Shown here: positions 13,701 to 28,700 of the stretch, piece after piece
Position numbering within the stretch: the stretch's first letter is position 1
Layout: each line of letters opens with the position of its first letter
From: Temnopleurus reevesii
Lineage: Eukaryota; Echinodermata; Echinoidea; Temnopleuroida; Temnopleuridae
Length of the DNA stretch: 64,000 bases
Assembly: GCA_036244855.1 (NCBI GenBank)
Contig: BQKZ01000125.1
Span: forward strand, 147,286 to 211,285
Direction of reading: 5' to 3'
Notes under the pieces: generated by a model
Told to the model about the DNA's origin: nothing
The model's input: only the letters and a program-made list of their open reading frames with translations
The model's database searches: none
Made by a program: the position numbers and the translations under genes

Positions 13701-16700
13701 CAATCTAAGTTAAGCAACATTTCATGGAAGTAATATTGGAGCGCACCTGTACAAACGTCACTGCATGTACTGATGCTTCTTTCAAGATTATCTAACATTC
13801 AGTTCATTAATTAATGATAGTAATTTGGTAGGAAATTCTTTTCAGTGGAAATTCTGACTCATAATGAGCAAATGTCTACTTTTATGTCTTTGTCATATAT
13901 GCGTTTTATCATAAATGACAATGGGATTATTTACAATTTTTGCACAAAATTTACAATATCAATTGGTAGCCTACATTGCTTTCTGATGAATGAATGTTTT
14001 TGCAGTACATGTAGGCCTACTCTTGCAATGAATGTTTGATTCCATTGGTTTTCTTGGTTTCAAGATATTCTAACATACATCACATACGGTGCTTTATACT
14101 TTCATTAAAAGAAGAGTCTACCCCAGAATGATATTTCTCCAACAGGAGCAGAAAAATCAGATGAACAGAACAAAAAAAGTTTGAGGAAAATCTTACTATT
14201 GAAAAGAAAGTTTCTAATGTTTGAATCTTTAAACACATTGGGTGACTTCAAGTACGGTGTTCGGTGGTGGTGTTGAGAGAGCAAAACGGTCCGTCAACCG
14301 AGGTCAAACACTGTTGGTCAGTTTACAGAAGTGATACAGAAATGATCGGAAATACGTCAGAATCTTGCGAGGTCTACCCCAAACACTGACAGACTTAAGT
14401 TTGGTGTTGAGGCTGGTGTTGGTTTTGCTGCAACACCAACACCAGCGTTCAACACCGTACTTGAAGTCACCCATTGGCAATTGATTATGTCAGTGGTGCA
14501 CAATTGACCATTAATTATATTTATATCAATGTTATACAGGGAATAATTTTCCTGGTATCGCATTGCAATTTGCTATGCATTTTAGCAAGATTGCTATACA
14601 AAGTATGTTTTGTTTAGCAACTTTTTGACATGGAACTGTACAGAACGTATTGAAATTTTTTTCTTAATTAATGCCGGAAACTACTACTCAAATATGAAAA
14701 AAATTAAATTATTCACTGGAATGATAATTCATTTTATTCTGAAAAAGTCTTTCTAGTGATTGATATGTATGCATTGCAAGATGCTACGTTTTTGTATTTG
14801 GGTGATCTGTTTGGTATTTAACATTTTTTTGTATCGCAGAGATACATTACAGGTTTTTTTAACACATCCGAAAAAATGTGATCTGCGAACTGCTCATAAC
14901 ATACCATCAAAACCAATAGGCTAGTATTGATCAAAATAATGTGAACAGATTCCCACTATGTCCCACCAAGGCCTATGTAAAACACATGCATTTTAGTGGG
15001 ACATGGTGGGACACTGTTCACAGTATTTCGATCAATGTACATGCACCTGTACACATCTGAAAAATTCAGAATTTGACAAGAATGTACAGTTGATTCTTGT
15101 GATGAATCGAGTATTGACATGAACATCCCCCTCTCATTAAACATAGTTACATAGTGTTGTTTACACAGACTTTATCAATTTCACATGGATGGGATGTCTT
15201 CATCATCACTATAAGAGGAGAAGTAGTCCTGTTATCCTTGTCGTACAAGTTATTTGACATTATAGATTTAGGCCTACATGCACCTAACAATTTTATCTAG
15301 AAAACTTGCTTCTATGAAGTAGGCTGCATATGTACGCCATTTATCAGTTAGCTCATTTGATTAAACGTCATACTTAAATTTCAAGATATATAGTACATAT
15401 GTAGTCAATGTGTTGAAAATCAATTTTGTTGCAGTGTCATGCTGGTTTGTAAATGCTTTAAATAATACTGTTACAGAATGTTAGATACATGTATTAGGTA
15501 CGGAATCTAGCATTCTGGGCAGTACAGGTAGTTACATAGTGACATTTGGAATCCAGGCCTGAAAATAAGATATTTCTATTGAGAAGTAAACTAAAACTGG
15601 AATATATCAATCAAGCCAGATTCATCCTTTTGCTCCCATAGAATGATTTAGGATCTCTATTGACTAAACCTATTATGTAAACGGAAACGCCTCACTGACT
15701 GTCAACAAAAGCTAGTTCTGAAGCATGCCTGAGTTTCATTTGGCACGGTCATTGCTCCACGGGAATCCTGTGAAACTGTCTAAGGGTTTTAGTAGATTGC
15801 ATATCTTTACAAAGCAGTCAATGGTGCAAACCTGATTGTGTAGAAAGTTTGCATTGAATTGCCCCTGCTGTTTCATCATAAAAGCCCATAATTTATTCTG
15901 TTTCTCTCTTTTTTAATTCCAAATCTGAAGGATTTGCTTTGTGTGATTCATAAGAACGTTAAAAGAGTTTTTTCATCTTTGTGATTTCATTTATTTTTCT
16001 TTGTTTACATGTACATGCACAGGCTAAGACATGTTACTAATCAAAATGTTATGCATGTGGGCCTAAATAATGTACAGGTACTGTATAAGCTGAAAATGTT
16101 ATCTGTTTATTTATTGATTCATCTATTTATTCAAGTTTTCTTTCTGTAGGGTAGTTTCTTAAAGTCAGTGCAACTGACCTGCTTTTCAAGAAAGCCCTAC
16201 ATATAAAATATACACAGACAAAATATAAAACATACATGTGCATATAGATTATAAACAATACCTAACAAAATCTACACATTATTACAATTGTGAAATCTAA
16301 GAATGGGAACTAAAATTAACTTCAATCAAAAGCTTAAAACCATGCCGAAAGAATTAAAACAACTTTTGTACAAAATATTATTTTTTAGGGTTTTTTTTCT
16401 TCAAATTTCGCTGTCTTGTTCTTGCGAAATTTCTACTCTGTCTGATGCACATTTACATTGGTACAAACACTGTAAAGAAGGTGAAAATGTAAATAACAAC
16501 AGGTCATAGTGTTGAATAGGACAGGGATCATAATAATATCTACAAAAGCTAAATCCACTTGGACCTTGATTTCATATGTGGTCTTACCTCTGTCCATCAA
16601 ATATTTTTGCTCTGTATGTTTCAGATCACAAGTTTTGTATGCCCTTTTATTTGCATTCAAAGCTTCAAAGCATCTTTTCTAAAGACAAAACAAAATCTTG

Positions 16701-19700
16701 TAATAAAGGCCTTAGAGTTGGTTCATGTGGCTTGGACCCCATTATTGAACCATTCAATTCTCTAATTTCCTGTAAAAGGCTTACTGTACCATTCTTTCTT
16801 ATTGTCATAAATATTTTAAAATGGTTCTGTGGTCTCGATAATGAATGGGTACTATATATGTTGTCCATTTATAAGAATGTTGAACATTGCTAAGAGAGGA
16901 TTTAACATGGATTTAACATGGATAAGAATTGTAATCCGAACAAAGTTGCTAAATCAATTTGTATGACTTTATTTTACTATGAAATTTTTAAGTTCAAATC
17001 CATTTGCAGTTGAAATTAAATGAAAATATTTGAGGGCAAGGTTTAGCAAGTACTGAAAAAGATTTGTTACCCACATTTATTGCCATTGAACATTCACGTA
17101 TTCACATGCACAATGAGCAGAACGAACGAAGAAATTGGACAAAGCAAACTTCCATTCAAGTCTTCACATGAGCTCCAGAAAAGAAAAGAACTTTACTTTC
17201 CTAGTATTCAGCAAAAAATATAGAACACTTGTCGCATCTTTTCACTGAATAGATAGGGAAGCTACTTTCTTTTGTACGATTAAAATCAATTGTGAATGCT
17301 TGAATGGGAGTTGTTTATTTTGTCCAATTTTTTGGTCAGTTCTGCTAACAGTGATGGTATACGTAAAACCAGTTACTTAAGTAACAATTGAACTACAATA
17401 CCTGGTATCCAGTTTGCATACTGTATGCCATGTCAACCATGAGCAAGCCTCAGACAAGCTTTCGGTTTTGCATGATCTACATATACATGTACATGTAGCT
17501 GTACTTGTGAACCCGCCTATTTATACCTAGTACAAGTTATTTTTTTTTTTTTACATTTTACAAACTTGTTATTTTTGTATACATGTATGTACAGTGTACA
17601 TGGTATGTTTTACTGGTTCATAGCAGGTTCAGTGTGTACACTTATAGGGCATGTTTGTATTGAGTTCATTGTTTTCATGGAAATAGGCTGACACTTCATT
17701 GGATCCATGCTTCAAGGACTGTCGAGAGGGAAATGCTCATTCCCAAATACATTGTACATGTATACTTTTGGTTTCCAAGGATTACCTGGAAATTTATATG
17801 TACAGTACTAGCAAGGCATGTATTGTTTATGTCTTTCCTTTCAACTAAACGGTTTTTTAATGCACGTGAACCCGATTTCACTGCACACATTCTGTATACA
17901 TGTACATGTATGTGTTTGAATGTAAATGGCCATAATCTTATGAGGAGGATGTAAGAAAAAATATAAAGAAAAGGGGCATTTTCATTGTAATGGGGTGCTA
18001 GTGAAAACATTAGGTCAGGCTAGCAGTAGGTTCCTGTATTAAATTGTGTATATAGCCCTTTAAACAGATACATGAGCACCATATCAAACTCATCCATGGA
18101 TGGAAGAAAAATTGGTAATCATTTGTTAATGGGAGACGTCATCCATGTATGTTCATGGGCCTGTAACATAAAGAGATACAATTAATTTTGCAATTAATTG
18201 CATCTTCTTGGAACACATTTTGCCATAGACTTGCAATTAATATTTATCGTAAGTTTAATTGCATCTTTTATGTTACAGGCCCCATAGCTTGCAAACCTGA
18301 AGTCACTGACTGCACCAAAATATGGATATCGACACAGTATCATGAGGTACTGGGCGATACTGTGAGATATTGTTCAACATCGGCTATTGTCGATGGCGAG
18401 AATGGTCTACAAAAATCTTATGAGACTCCATTGATAATTTTTTCTTCCAATTTACAAAATAGTAACCCCTCCCCTCTCTCCCATTTCTTATCTCCACACA
18501 GTTGTGATGCTTGAAGCTGCGAGTGTGAACCTGCCCCTGGGTAGCACCCACTGCCACCTGTACAGCAGCCAGGAGTGTGAGAAAGATGGCACCAAGTGTG
18601 GAAACACGACCGAGGAGTGCGACAACAAGGAAGCAGAGATACCTTCCTGCTACGTCCTATGGAAGAACGAGACTTCCTTGGGAGGTGGCGTGCAGGTGAG
18701 TGAAAACCTGAGTTTATAAATAGCACCTCAAGTTCAGGATAACATGAACGTTCATTTCTTAAAGGGCACAGTTGACATTGATGTGCTGTCTGTTCAAGAA
18801 TAATAAGATGAAGAAAAATAAGATGAACGAACTGTGAAAATTTGAGCAAAATTGGATTATTCATTCAAAAGTATTGAATTTTCAAAGTTATCATTTCCAC
18901 CAGTGATGCTTGTCCCTGATTTGGCAAATTGGGCATAATCTGTGATGTAATACTTGGAAAACTTCTCATTAGCTTTGTACATGAATTCATTGAAAATGGG
19001 TCAATCTGTTATTTCAATTAAGGAATCACCATCATTCTTTCTCTCCATTTTGTATTGAACAAAATGGTATAAAATAGATAGTATATAATTGTATACTTTT
19101 ATACAAAAAGAAAATCTATGTGAAATCATGTACAAAGTGAATGGAGAGTTGGGGTTTTTTTTACCGTAGGTTACCAACTTAAGGAACCCAGGAGTGGTGT
19201 AATCAAAACTTGGAAATTCATAACTCATGAATAGATCAGCAGGATTTTGCTGAAATTTTCACAGTTTGATCATTGCATTGCCTGGGGTTAATTTCCCTTT
19301 AAACTTTATTCAATCAGTGAATTCACTTTTAATCTTTTGGCACATGGTGTAGTACTGAGCATTCAGCACAAATATTTAACATTTTTGTGCCCTTACCAAA
19401 GGTTATCATGAACTCTCTCATGATCACCGGTGCACCATTGAACCATTGAATACTGTTTTGAGGGGAAATTTGATTTCTCCAGTTTCACAATAGAGCACCT
19501 TCTTTGTTGAGTCTTATGTCATAGAAAGGATAGGGAATGCTGAGCAATTGAATTCTGTTCATGAACAAGTATAGGGGTTATTCATTTTATTTTGAAAGAT
19601 GATCCAAAACAAACAAAAACAAGTTTTCCATAAATATGCCCAGCCATGAAAGAACAATATTGAGATGGGACATAATCATACAATATGCAGTTACAATTTA

Positions 19701-22700
19701 ATGGCTAAAAATTAATTTTCCTCCTCACTTGTAAACGTATTTTCTTTTTCCACATTATCTACCCATTCTTTTTCTGAGGCACATTGTCTTCACATTTTTC
19801 TCGTCTTCTGTTGCTCAACTGTTGTGCAGTTGCTCTCACACATCTTATCTTGTAATACTCTCAAGGTCCTGTCTGTCTCTCTTTCTTTTCTCGCTGTCCC
19901 TGGCTTCTGTCTTTATTATGTTTGTATGTAAGTCTATCAGGTGTACTGTAAATATAGGATTAGGCTATTGTATATGAAATAGTGATTATTTCCAAGTCCA
20001 TTCGCCCCCCCACCCCAAAAATATACATTTGGGGGGGGGGGGGGCTGCCCANAAATTCAAATATTTAGATAGAATCACAGTAAGATTACTAGTAAGCATG
20101 AGATTTTCAGTGAAGTTATGAATGAACATGTATAATAAAACCTGAAAAGGCATCTTCAGACATTTTAGGATTTTCCTATATTCGAAGTTTTATTTATGAC
20201 ATGAAATCTTTTCCAAAAATTGAACAAGAAATTCTACAAAAAAAATCTCCCAGACCAATGCAATTTTTCAAAAAAGGTTGTTCTTCTAGGCATATTAACA
20301 ATTTTGGGGACTTCTGTTATGCAGTTTGATCTTTTAAGCATTTAATTATATATTCATCATATAATAAGTCCATAATAATTTTAAAAAAAGGGGGAGGGAA
20401 GTGACTCTATCCTAAGAATTGCTGGGGGGTGCCAATATTTCCATTCATACTGTCAGGTTCATAACCCTTCTTTCAATAATGATATATGATGCCGGGGGCA
20501 AAGGGATACCCCTGAAGTTCACATGCAATGTTCCATGCTCATTATAAATGGTATCATGTTCTGAATGAGACACTGGATCACATGTCTCTAAGTTAGCCTT
20601 GGATTGACAAAAATAGAAATAAAGACCAAGTTTCTGTAGCTTTATCAGGTTTTCAGGCACCATTTCTGATTTTAGAGATCAAAAGTTCAAATAAAAGATT
20701 TGTTACAAAGTACCTACTCTATAAGTGATCAAACTTCATGAAATAGACATGTACTTGAATTGAATTGGCAAATAACTTTGATTGATTATAGATCCCCTTG
20801 AATTGAATTGACAAATAACTTTGATTATAGATCCCCCAAACAGCATGGACTTATATGCATGTATTTGCAAATAATTTCCAAAAAAAAGGTGATTGATGAT
20901 AAATGTCCGTCAAATTTGTTCATGAATTTAACACATTGAACATATCGTGACAAACCGTGCATGGCTATACTGGACATTGAAGTGCAGAGTTTACATTATT
21001 CATGTACCGTACATGTATATGGGGTTGCTTTGAATGATGATGGTCATATTTTCGAGATTGTAATATCAGCAATTTACACAATGTTGTGAAAGTTGATGAT
21101 TATGAAATTGTAAAAGTTTCCAGGAGCTACATTTAACCAAATTATTTTACAGAAACTATTTTACAGAGATTGTAAAAAAGCCTATATAGTATAATCCATA
21201 GTTTTAATGAGGTTGTAAAATTCTATAAGCAATAAAACAAATTGAGAATCTTCTGTTTCATTCATATTGGCATTCTCGCCCAACTCGTGTGTTTTCCATG
21301 GTCGACCGTGTAACAAAGAGGTGCATTTTATGAGTGTATCTAAATGAGCGATACACCCACAGGTTCTTCGATTTAATCTAACGGGGTGAATCACAGTCTC
21401 TAGGTAGTAATCCATTGAGCAACTTCACCTCTATTCTCTTATAGTATGTAGTGAGTATAGTTATCCAACACGTATCATTGTGTCTCCTTTATATAGACTT
21501 TGCTGTCATGTGAGAAGCCAATACCATTCTGTTATTGTGAACTTATTCGTTTGGAGGGTTCATTTCTAGTCGTTTTTTCTACTTCTATTCTGTTCTGTTC
21601 TTTTAATCTTTTTTTCTTTTCTTTCTGGTGCCTATTTTTATTTTGAAATAAACTCTATATACTGTAGGATGTGCATGGAAGTTCAAATTTTACACAATTG
21701 AGGAATGTATTTTTTGCAACATTTAGAACAGATGAACAAAGAATGTTCACGAAAGTGATAACCAATACTACTAAATGATAAAATCAAAGACAATTTACAT
21801 GTACCATGAATCCTGAAATATTGTTGCATTACTTCAAGAAGATTCAGTGCCTTTATGAAAGTAATGCTTTTATCCACAATCCTCTAATCTTGATAGTAAT
21901 GATATATTGTGGGTTCCTTTATCGGGGGTATAATGTATATTAATGCAACTGATCCATTCTACATGCTTGTATGTATGTATTTAATACACTGATCATGTTC
22001 CAATGGTGTTCGCATAATCGGGGGAAATTTACCTGGACCGGTATTATGTAATTGTCCTTACAACATTTGGCTTATAGGATCTAAATTGTTTACTACACTG
22101 CATGTGAGGATGCAAGGTTGTCAGCAAAACACTCAGGAACAATGACAAAGAAAATTAAAAGTTAATCATTGTTTTACATCTATCTTTTCAGGTGATGATG
22201 CAAGGGTGTTGGCAGAACCAGGGAGACTGCTTGGATGTGGATCACTGCATGACGTCCAGCCCAGCAGAGAGCAATCTCTTCTTCTGCTGCTGTGTTGGCA
22301 ACCTATGCAACATGAACTTTTCGTTCCTGCCAACGCCAGAGCCATCCCCTACCGTCACACAGACGACAGTTGCAGGTCAGTGTTTTTACTTGTTACTTTC
22401 AAATTTTTATACTTCTGCCACTGTTAGGTGGTTTTTGAGTTGTACGTCTGTCCGTCCGTCCGTTCTTGTGTCGGTCCGGAACTCGTTACCGCTAAACTTC
22501 AGAAACCAGAGACGGATTTTAACCAATCTTGGGTCAGATATGTATGTAAGCATGTAAGGATTAATGATTACATTTTGGCTTCAGTTGGTCAGAGGTNNNN
22601 NNNNNNNNNNNNNNNNNNNNNNNNNNNNNNNNNNNNNNNNNNNNNNNNNNNNNNNNNNNNNNNNNNNNNNNNNNNNNNNNNNNNNNNNNNNNNNNNNNNN

Positions 22701-25700
22701 NNNNNNNNNNNNNNNNNNNNNNNNNNNNNNNNNNNNNNNNNNNNNNNNNNNNNNNNNNNNNNNNNNNNNNNNNNNNNNNNNNNNNNNNNNNNNNNNNNNN
22801 NNNNNNNNNNNNNNNNNNNNNNNNNNNNNNNNNNNNNNNNNNNNNNNNNNNNNNNNNNNNNNNNNNNNNNNNNNNNNNNNNNNNNNNNNNNNNNNNNNNN
22901 NNNNNNNNNNNNNNNNNNNNNNNNNNNNNNNNNNNNNNNNNNNNNNNNNNNNNNNNNNNNNNNNNNNNNNNNNNNNNNNNNNNNNNNNNNGGGGGGGGGG
23001 TCAAAGGTTAAAAAGTTGTAAAAATGCCAAAAATAGCTTGTTACCATGGTAACTTCAGAATAGTTTTGTAGAATTCTGCCACATCTTTCTCAAGTATGTA
23101 GAAGCATGTGAGGATAGACTGATTAGGTTATGGGTTAAGGGGGTCAAAGAAACGTGTAAAAATCACCCAAAATATTTGTGACTTCTGATCACTTGGTGTT
23201 ATAAGTAAAATCTTTCTGACTATGGGATGGCGGAGGCATACATTTTGACTGTGCTTGGTCTATGGACACACACTAGCTATTTTGACTGGTTGTGTTTGAG
23301 GGCTTTGCTCAAGGTCTTCTGATAGGCTCAGAGTCTTGAAACTTTCACATAATGTGTAGAAAATAACCTGATACACTGTGTGAATTGCCAGACTGCAGGT
23401 CTATTGGAAGTATAGTTACCATCATTTCAAAATCTTTGGGAGAATAAAAAACTAGGATTTATGGACAAGATCACTAGCAACTTGGTATATAGGTATATTA
23501 ACATCTTCTTAAATTATGATATTATTCATTTCCATCAAATCTGAAAAGTTTAAGCGAAAAGCAAAGCGATTTAAATTGCCATTGCATACAGAAAACTTAC
23601 TGTTGGAGCGCCAGTGCACTGAAAGCGCACTGGTTGCATTGACTGGTATCTTACTTGGGCTGATCCATTATAAGGTAGGGGTACCAGAGTGAAAAATAGT
23701 GAAATTTAATTCTTTTCAAGCCTTTTTGGTTCATATTGGTTTTAGTATATGATTATGTATGATATGAATTATCTATTCCACACAGAATTTGGCCCAAAAT
23801 GTGATAAAATGTATGGTATTTTGCAGATATAACTCTGTGCGTAGTATTGATATACCTGCTGACACAATCATAAAGTCTGTTGGATTTCTTCTATCTCACA
23901 GCAAATTGTGTTCTCCCAACTTCCTTGTACAATAGGAAAGTAAAATTGTGGAAATGAGTAGATATCCCGTATGGAATAATGAATTCATAAGAAACTTTAA
24001 ATTTGACCCTTTTTTCAGGAAAATGCATAAATAATATTGTTGATTAAGCTGTTTGGTTCATAGAATAATATCTGTGAGAGTTACATAGGTATGCCATCCA
24101 TGTATTGTTGCAGACGATAAAAACATGTATTTGTGTTTGTTTGTGTGTGTGTTTGTTTGTATGTTGTATAAGTGCGTCTGAAGTGAGTGTGTGGTGTAGA
24201 TGTGGTATGAGTTTGTATTTAGTGCCCATGAACCGGATGTATGATTTTTATGCAGACAAGTGTTATGTTTTTGTGCATGCATGAGCGTGTGTGTGTGTGT
24301 GTGTGTGTATGTTTGTATGTGTGTTTATGGACGTACGTGCATGCACACTCAGAAAATTTGGTTCCCTTGTTGCTTCCTTTGTTTGTGTTACTAATATATT
24401 TTCTGATGAAACAGATGTATTCCATGCGTTTTTGTGTATGTGTGTGTGTGAGTGTGTGTGAGTGCGCGTGTCTGGAGATTAGTCTTGTGATTGTTAATTA
24501 CAAAAAAAAAACTAAAACCACATATATTGCCGTTTTTATGTGTAATTCTTGCATGAGACTATGGCAATTTGCCATATTACGCATGAAAATTTGCATAAAT
24601 TATAAATATTAATGACAATTTTAATCCGATCACCACAACTGATGCCTCATTACATTGTCATACATCTCCTGCACATATTTGCCAAATCTTATGAAGTTCT
24701 GATGCATATTTGTGACACTGCACACAAATGAAAACAGCAATGCACTGAAAAAAGTGGAAGAAAATGGTACCGTCCTTAAAACAAAGAGAATAATAGATTT
24801 AGCCATTTGACCCTGTTCAAATAATTGGCCAAATTTAATAACTTCAAAAATCCGTAACTCCTGAACCGTTGGTCCTATTTTGAAAATTCAAACTGCATTA
24901 TGTTTCTAAAAATAACCAATTTTAGCAATTTTGTTTAATACATTTCAGTAAAAAAAAAATCACCTGAAGTGCCTAGTCAAGGATTCATCTAGTCTTATGA
25001 CTATGAGAGAAAGAAAATGGCCATTTGTTTGTACATTGCATCATGCTTTCTCTCATAAGAAAATGTCTGGTTCAGCTGTTTGGCGATTCACATTTTCATT
25101 GCTATTCTCATCCATGTTAGACAAAGCCCCAGTCACATAGGGCCCCAGAAGCAACATGCTTCATCACTACTCTTTGTTTGCATGCAACTAACTGTGAAGT
25201 GAACAAAGATTCATGTTGAATTGCGTTGCTTCCGGGCTTCTATGTGACTTGGGCCTAAGGTTTGTGTCTGTGAGTGTGATGTATGCAATTCACATTCTGA
25301 CTATTGTAATGTGAGTACATACATTTAGTTTGTCTTGGGGGCAAGTATCAACTAACCTTTGTTTTTATGCTTTCTTCTATGACCACTCCATTCATTGAGC
25401 AGTGGCATGCTTCAACTTGAATAAGTTGAAAGAAGCCTGCTTGTATTTTCTATAGATCTTTTGTACTTTGTAAATTCAACTGTTGTTGCTATGCATGGCA
25501 AGAAAGTTCAATTTCTGTATGCAAAATGCTGTTAAATATGCATGTAAAAAAAATGCAAATACTGCTTGCTCTGGAACTGGAGACGTGGTGCTATATCATG
25601 TTCCGCATAGACCTTCCCCATGTATGGGAAATGGTCTTCTAACTATGAAAATTGTGACTTTAGGGTTTGGGGAGTATATAGTTGAATGCAGGACAGTGAG

Positions 25701-28700
25701 CTCTTGGAAGCAGTGAGCAAACGGGGCTGGTATCCGGTTGGCGATAGATTCAAGACAATGAATCTACAAAAAGTGAAGCTTGATTCAATGTGAATCTAAC
25801 AAAAAAAGAAAGAAGGAATGGAAATTCAAGTAGCAATTAGTGTTAAAAAAAAGACAATTAAAATGCAATTGTAATTGTAATTGTAATGAATAGATGATAA
25901 GAAATGTGAAAATGAAACCCTTTGCAATTTTCAGGTGAAGATTCCGCACATTCTTGCGGATAATTACTGTATGCCAGCCCTGTTTATTCTCATTATTATT
26001 CATGCCAGCGTTTTTAGCTGGCTTGAGTAATCATGACAATATGCTATGTGGGCTGCACTTTGCACTAGATTTCAATAAAACTTTTTGTGCCCTTCAAGAT
26101 TTCATGACATAGCTTGATCTCAATGTTAATTCATTCTATTGTAATTAGGTTCTAAAGGTACCCTGAGATGCCATTCAATTATTTTGAGGTATGCTCTTTA
26201 TGGATAATGCCTATGCAAAACCTATTGTACCTTGTGACTATTTCACATCTTCTACCAACAGCTTGTCACACTGTACATATGTACATGTATGTGTATTTAT
26301 TCAGTGGGTTGAAAACCTACATGTAGGAGAACTTTGTTGCACAATGTTATCTGTGTCTTCGACGTAAGTTCTATGCAGTTTAGAACCTCTGTTTTAACAG
26401 CAACTGCAACTCGTATTACAGTGATACCTGTATTTAGTGGTAAATAAATGCTCTTGTTACAAATGTTTTTAGGCTTATTAATCCTTCTGTAAGGGACGGG
26501 GTGAGGGGGGCCTAGTTGCTCAAAATGTTCATGTTATCTTTTTATTTGTTAACTTGATCACAAAGCCATGGCAATGTTTAATATGCGAGGAGTCACAAGA
26601 AGTGAACCAAGCTCAGCTGGAAGAAGATCACAGAGTCAATATTTGGAGCAATTTGTCCCTGCAAGATCAACTAGGATATACATTTGATTTAGTTAAATAC
26701 AGGTTTTTCATTTTGTGCTCCAGCCACAATATCCTTTGCTTTGTTTGGTGAAAGTTATTGGATAAATGTTACAGTTCAACTGTTTGGGTGTAAGTTAGCT
26801 TTATGGTGGGATTTACAGGGTTTGGCTGGATTTTAATAGCTGATCAATTACGGTTTAAATTCTATATTCTCTGAACGGTTCAATAGTTGACATCTATATC
26901 TTGTGAATTTTTTTATGAGAGATGATAATGATGCAATATTATTTGTTGTATTTACAGGAACCACCATAGACCCAAAGAAGAACGAGATGCTGACCAAGAC
27001 AATCCTGTATTCCATTGTGCCGATCGTGGCCATCACCTTGGTGATCATCATGCTCTACTGGATGTGCAGAAGACACCGTTATCATTCCCTGATCGCCATC
27101 CCAACCACTGAGCCCCAGCCATCACCCATGAACAGCCTCCCTCCAATCCAGCTCCTGGAAATCAAAGCCAGAGGCCGCTTCGGGGCCGTCTGGAAGGCGA
27201 CCTGCCTCAACGACATCGTGGCCGTCAAGGTGTTCCCCATCCAGGATCGCAACTCGTGGGCCAACGAACGCGAGATCTATAACCTACCTCACATGCGACA
27301 CGAGAACATCCTCAATTTCATGGCAACGGAGAAGCACGGGGAGGGTCTGGAGGTGGAGTACTGGCTCATCACCGAGTTCCACCATCATGGATCTCTGTGC
27401 GACTACCTCAAGGCCAATGTCATCAGCTGGAAGGAGTTGTGTGGTATCGCTCTCTCCATGGCCAAGGGCTTGGCTTTCCTGCACGAGGATATACCGGCTA
27501 CCACTGCTATACCGTTCGTCAAGCATTCCGTAGCTCACAGGGACTTCAAGAGCAAAAATGTGCTGCTGAAGAACAATACCACAGCATGTATTGCAGACTT
27601 CGGTCTTGCCTGTGTATTTGAGGCTGGCAAGAATCCAGGGGACACTCACGGACAGGTAAGAATTGCATGGATTAAACAACTAAAATTTATCCAATTGTCC
27701 TTCACTAATAAAAATATACATGTACTAATGTCTAAAAACAGATTTGTCTGTACATGTAGCATAAAGTGTTTGAAATTTAGATGAACATAATATTTTTGCT
27801 CTAAAATTTACAATATTATTGGTATTAGTGTAAATGTACCTGTTACGCTATACAGATATTTCAAGGCCGAATTGGTCTCTTTTTTTTTTTACCAAACGCT
27901 GATACACCAAATATACCAGCAAATATTTACAAGAAATTATGAGGTTTGCAGCTCTGTATATATGTATTATTTTGTCTGTGTAGCTTTCTCCCATTCTCAA
28001 ATATTGAATATGACAGAAACTGCTGGACTATGTATGCATGTTTAGCAGCCAAGATATATTATTTTGCCTTTTCTGATGAATGATTTGATATATATTTTTG
28101 TATTTTCTTTACTGGGTAAACATAGGATTCAATCACTTGGCTGTTCATACACTACTAAAAAAGTCAGGGATTACTTTTTGATTGATGCACTTCAATATGG
28201 GCTCCATTTCTCTGGCTGTGTAATGGAACAAGAGACATTATGTAACAATGTTTATGCACAATGTGTTTGATATCATTCAAGAAAGATACATATAGGGGTA
28301 TTTCCAAAAGTATAGAACCTCATATAAAAGATAATATGAAGTGGTCCTTTAATACTTTTTTTAAGAAGTGTAAATATCAAAAGTGAATTTATAACTGGTT
28401 ATGGAATTGTCAGTGTGTTCTCTAGAATCAGTCTTGTGTCTCTTATCAAGTCTGATAAAATGCAGTATGTGATGAACCTAGATTGTGCAGTAGAACCCAT
28501 AACATTAAAGAGATAATTAGATCAATCAAATCCGCTGTCTATGATGGCTGATTAGGCATTTCCTGCCAAATGCCCATACATCAAACATACCAGAAAATAT
28601 TCTGAGAAATTGAGGGATTCCCAAAAAAATACATGTAGTGTGCTTTGTCACTTTATTAGAATGGAGAGGAATTTAATTGTAAGAAAGTAGTGAGTTTTAT

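Larger units (their letters stand above)
1792..18501 (+). other. ACVR2: ACVR2 intron 1 (16.7 kb)
   Basis: Bounded by GTGAGT and a CACACAG acceptor. It holds no convincing gene. It carries many mobile-element relics, listed separately (1899-2459, 3085-3815, 5482-6436, 11062-11573, 14240-14472, 14941-15021, 17114-17348, 18157-18283), a five-base AAAGT tandem at 4615-4643, a foldback at 11901-11944 and numerous TACATGTA palindromes. The blocks 10850-11040, 12300-12740 and 15690-15920 are more complex and repeat-free, so they are where regulatory sequence would be sought first. I see no direct proof of function. Confidence 0.85.
18696..22191 (+). other. ACVR2: ACVR2 intron 2
   Basis: No gene seen. 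Contains a TTAA-flanked inverted-repeat element (18759-19302), a G run with a single N near 20031-20052, and a roughly 44-bp tandem duplication at 20754-20837. The remainder is AT-rich and featureless to me. Confidence 0.85.
22376..26957 (+). other. ACVR2: ACVR2 intron 3
   Basis: No coding sequence recognised. It contains the N gap 22597-22990, a GT-rich region 24120-24475, and a foldback element at 25126-25256. The open frames that run across the gap are artefacts of N. Confidence 0.85.

Noticed and set aside
18418..18864. 148-codon antisense frame over ACVR2 exon 2
   Set aside because: Shadow of the exon and of intron DNA; cysteine and serine content follows the opposite strand.
22428..23052. 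Open frames on both strands across the gap
   Set aside because: They are open only because N is untranslated; the flanks are intron.
24241..24612. 123-codon frame with long CVCVCV runs
   Set aside because: Translation of the GT simple repeat.
26554..26751. Possible alternative ACVR2 exon in intron 3
   Set aside because: The frame is open for 65 codons but has no donor or acceptor in place and no likeness to the receptor stalk.
27284..27679. 131-codon antisense frame over ACVR2 exon 4
   Set aside because: Shadow of the coding exon; no independent support.
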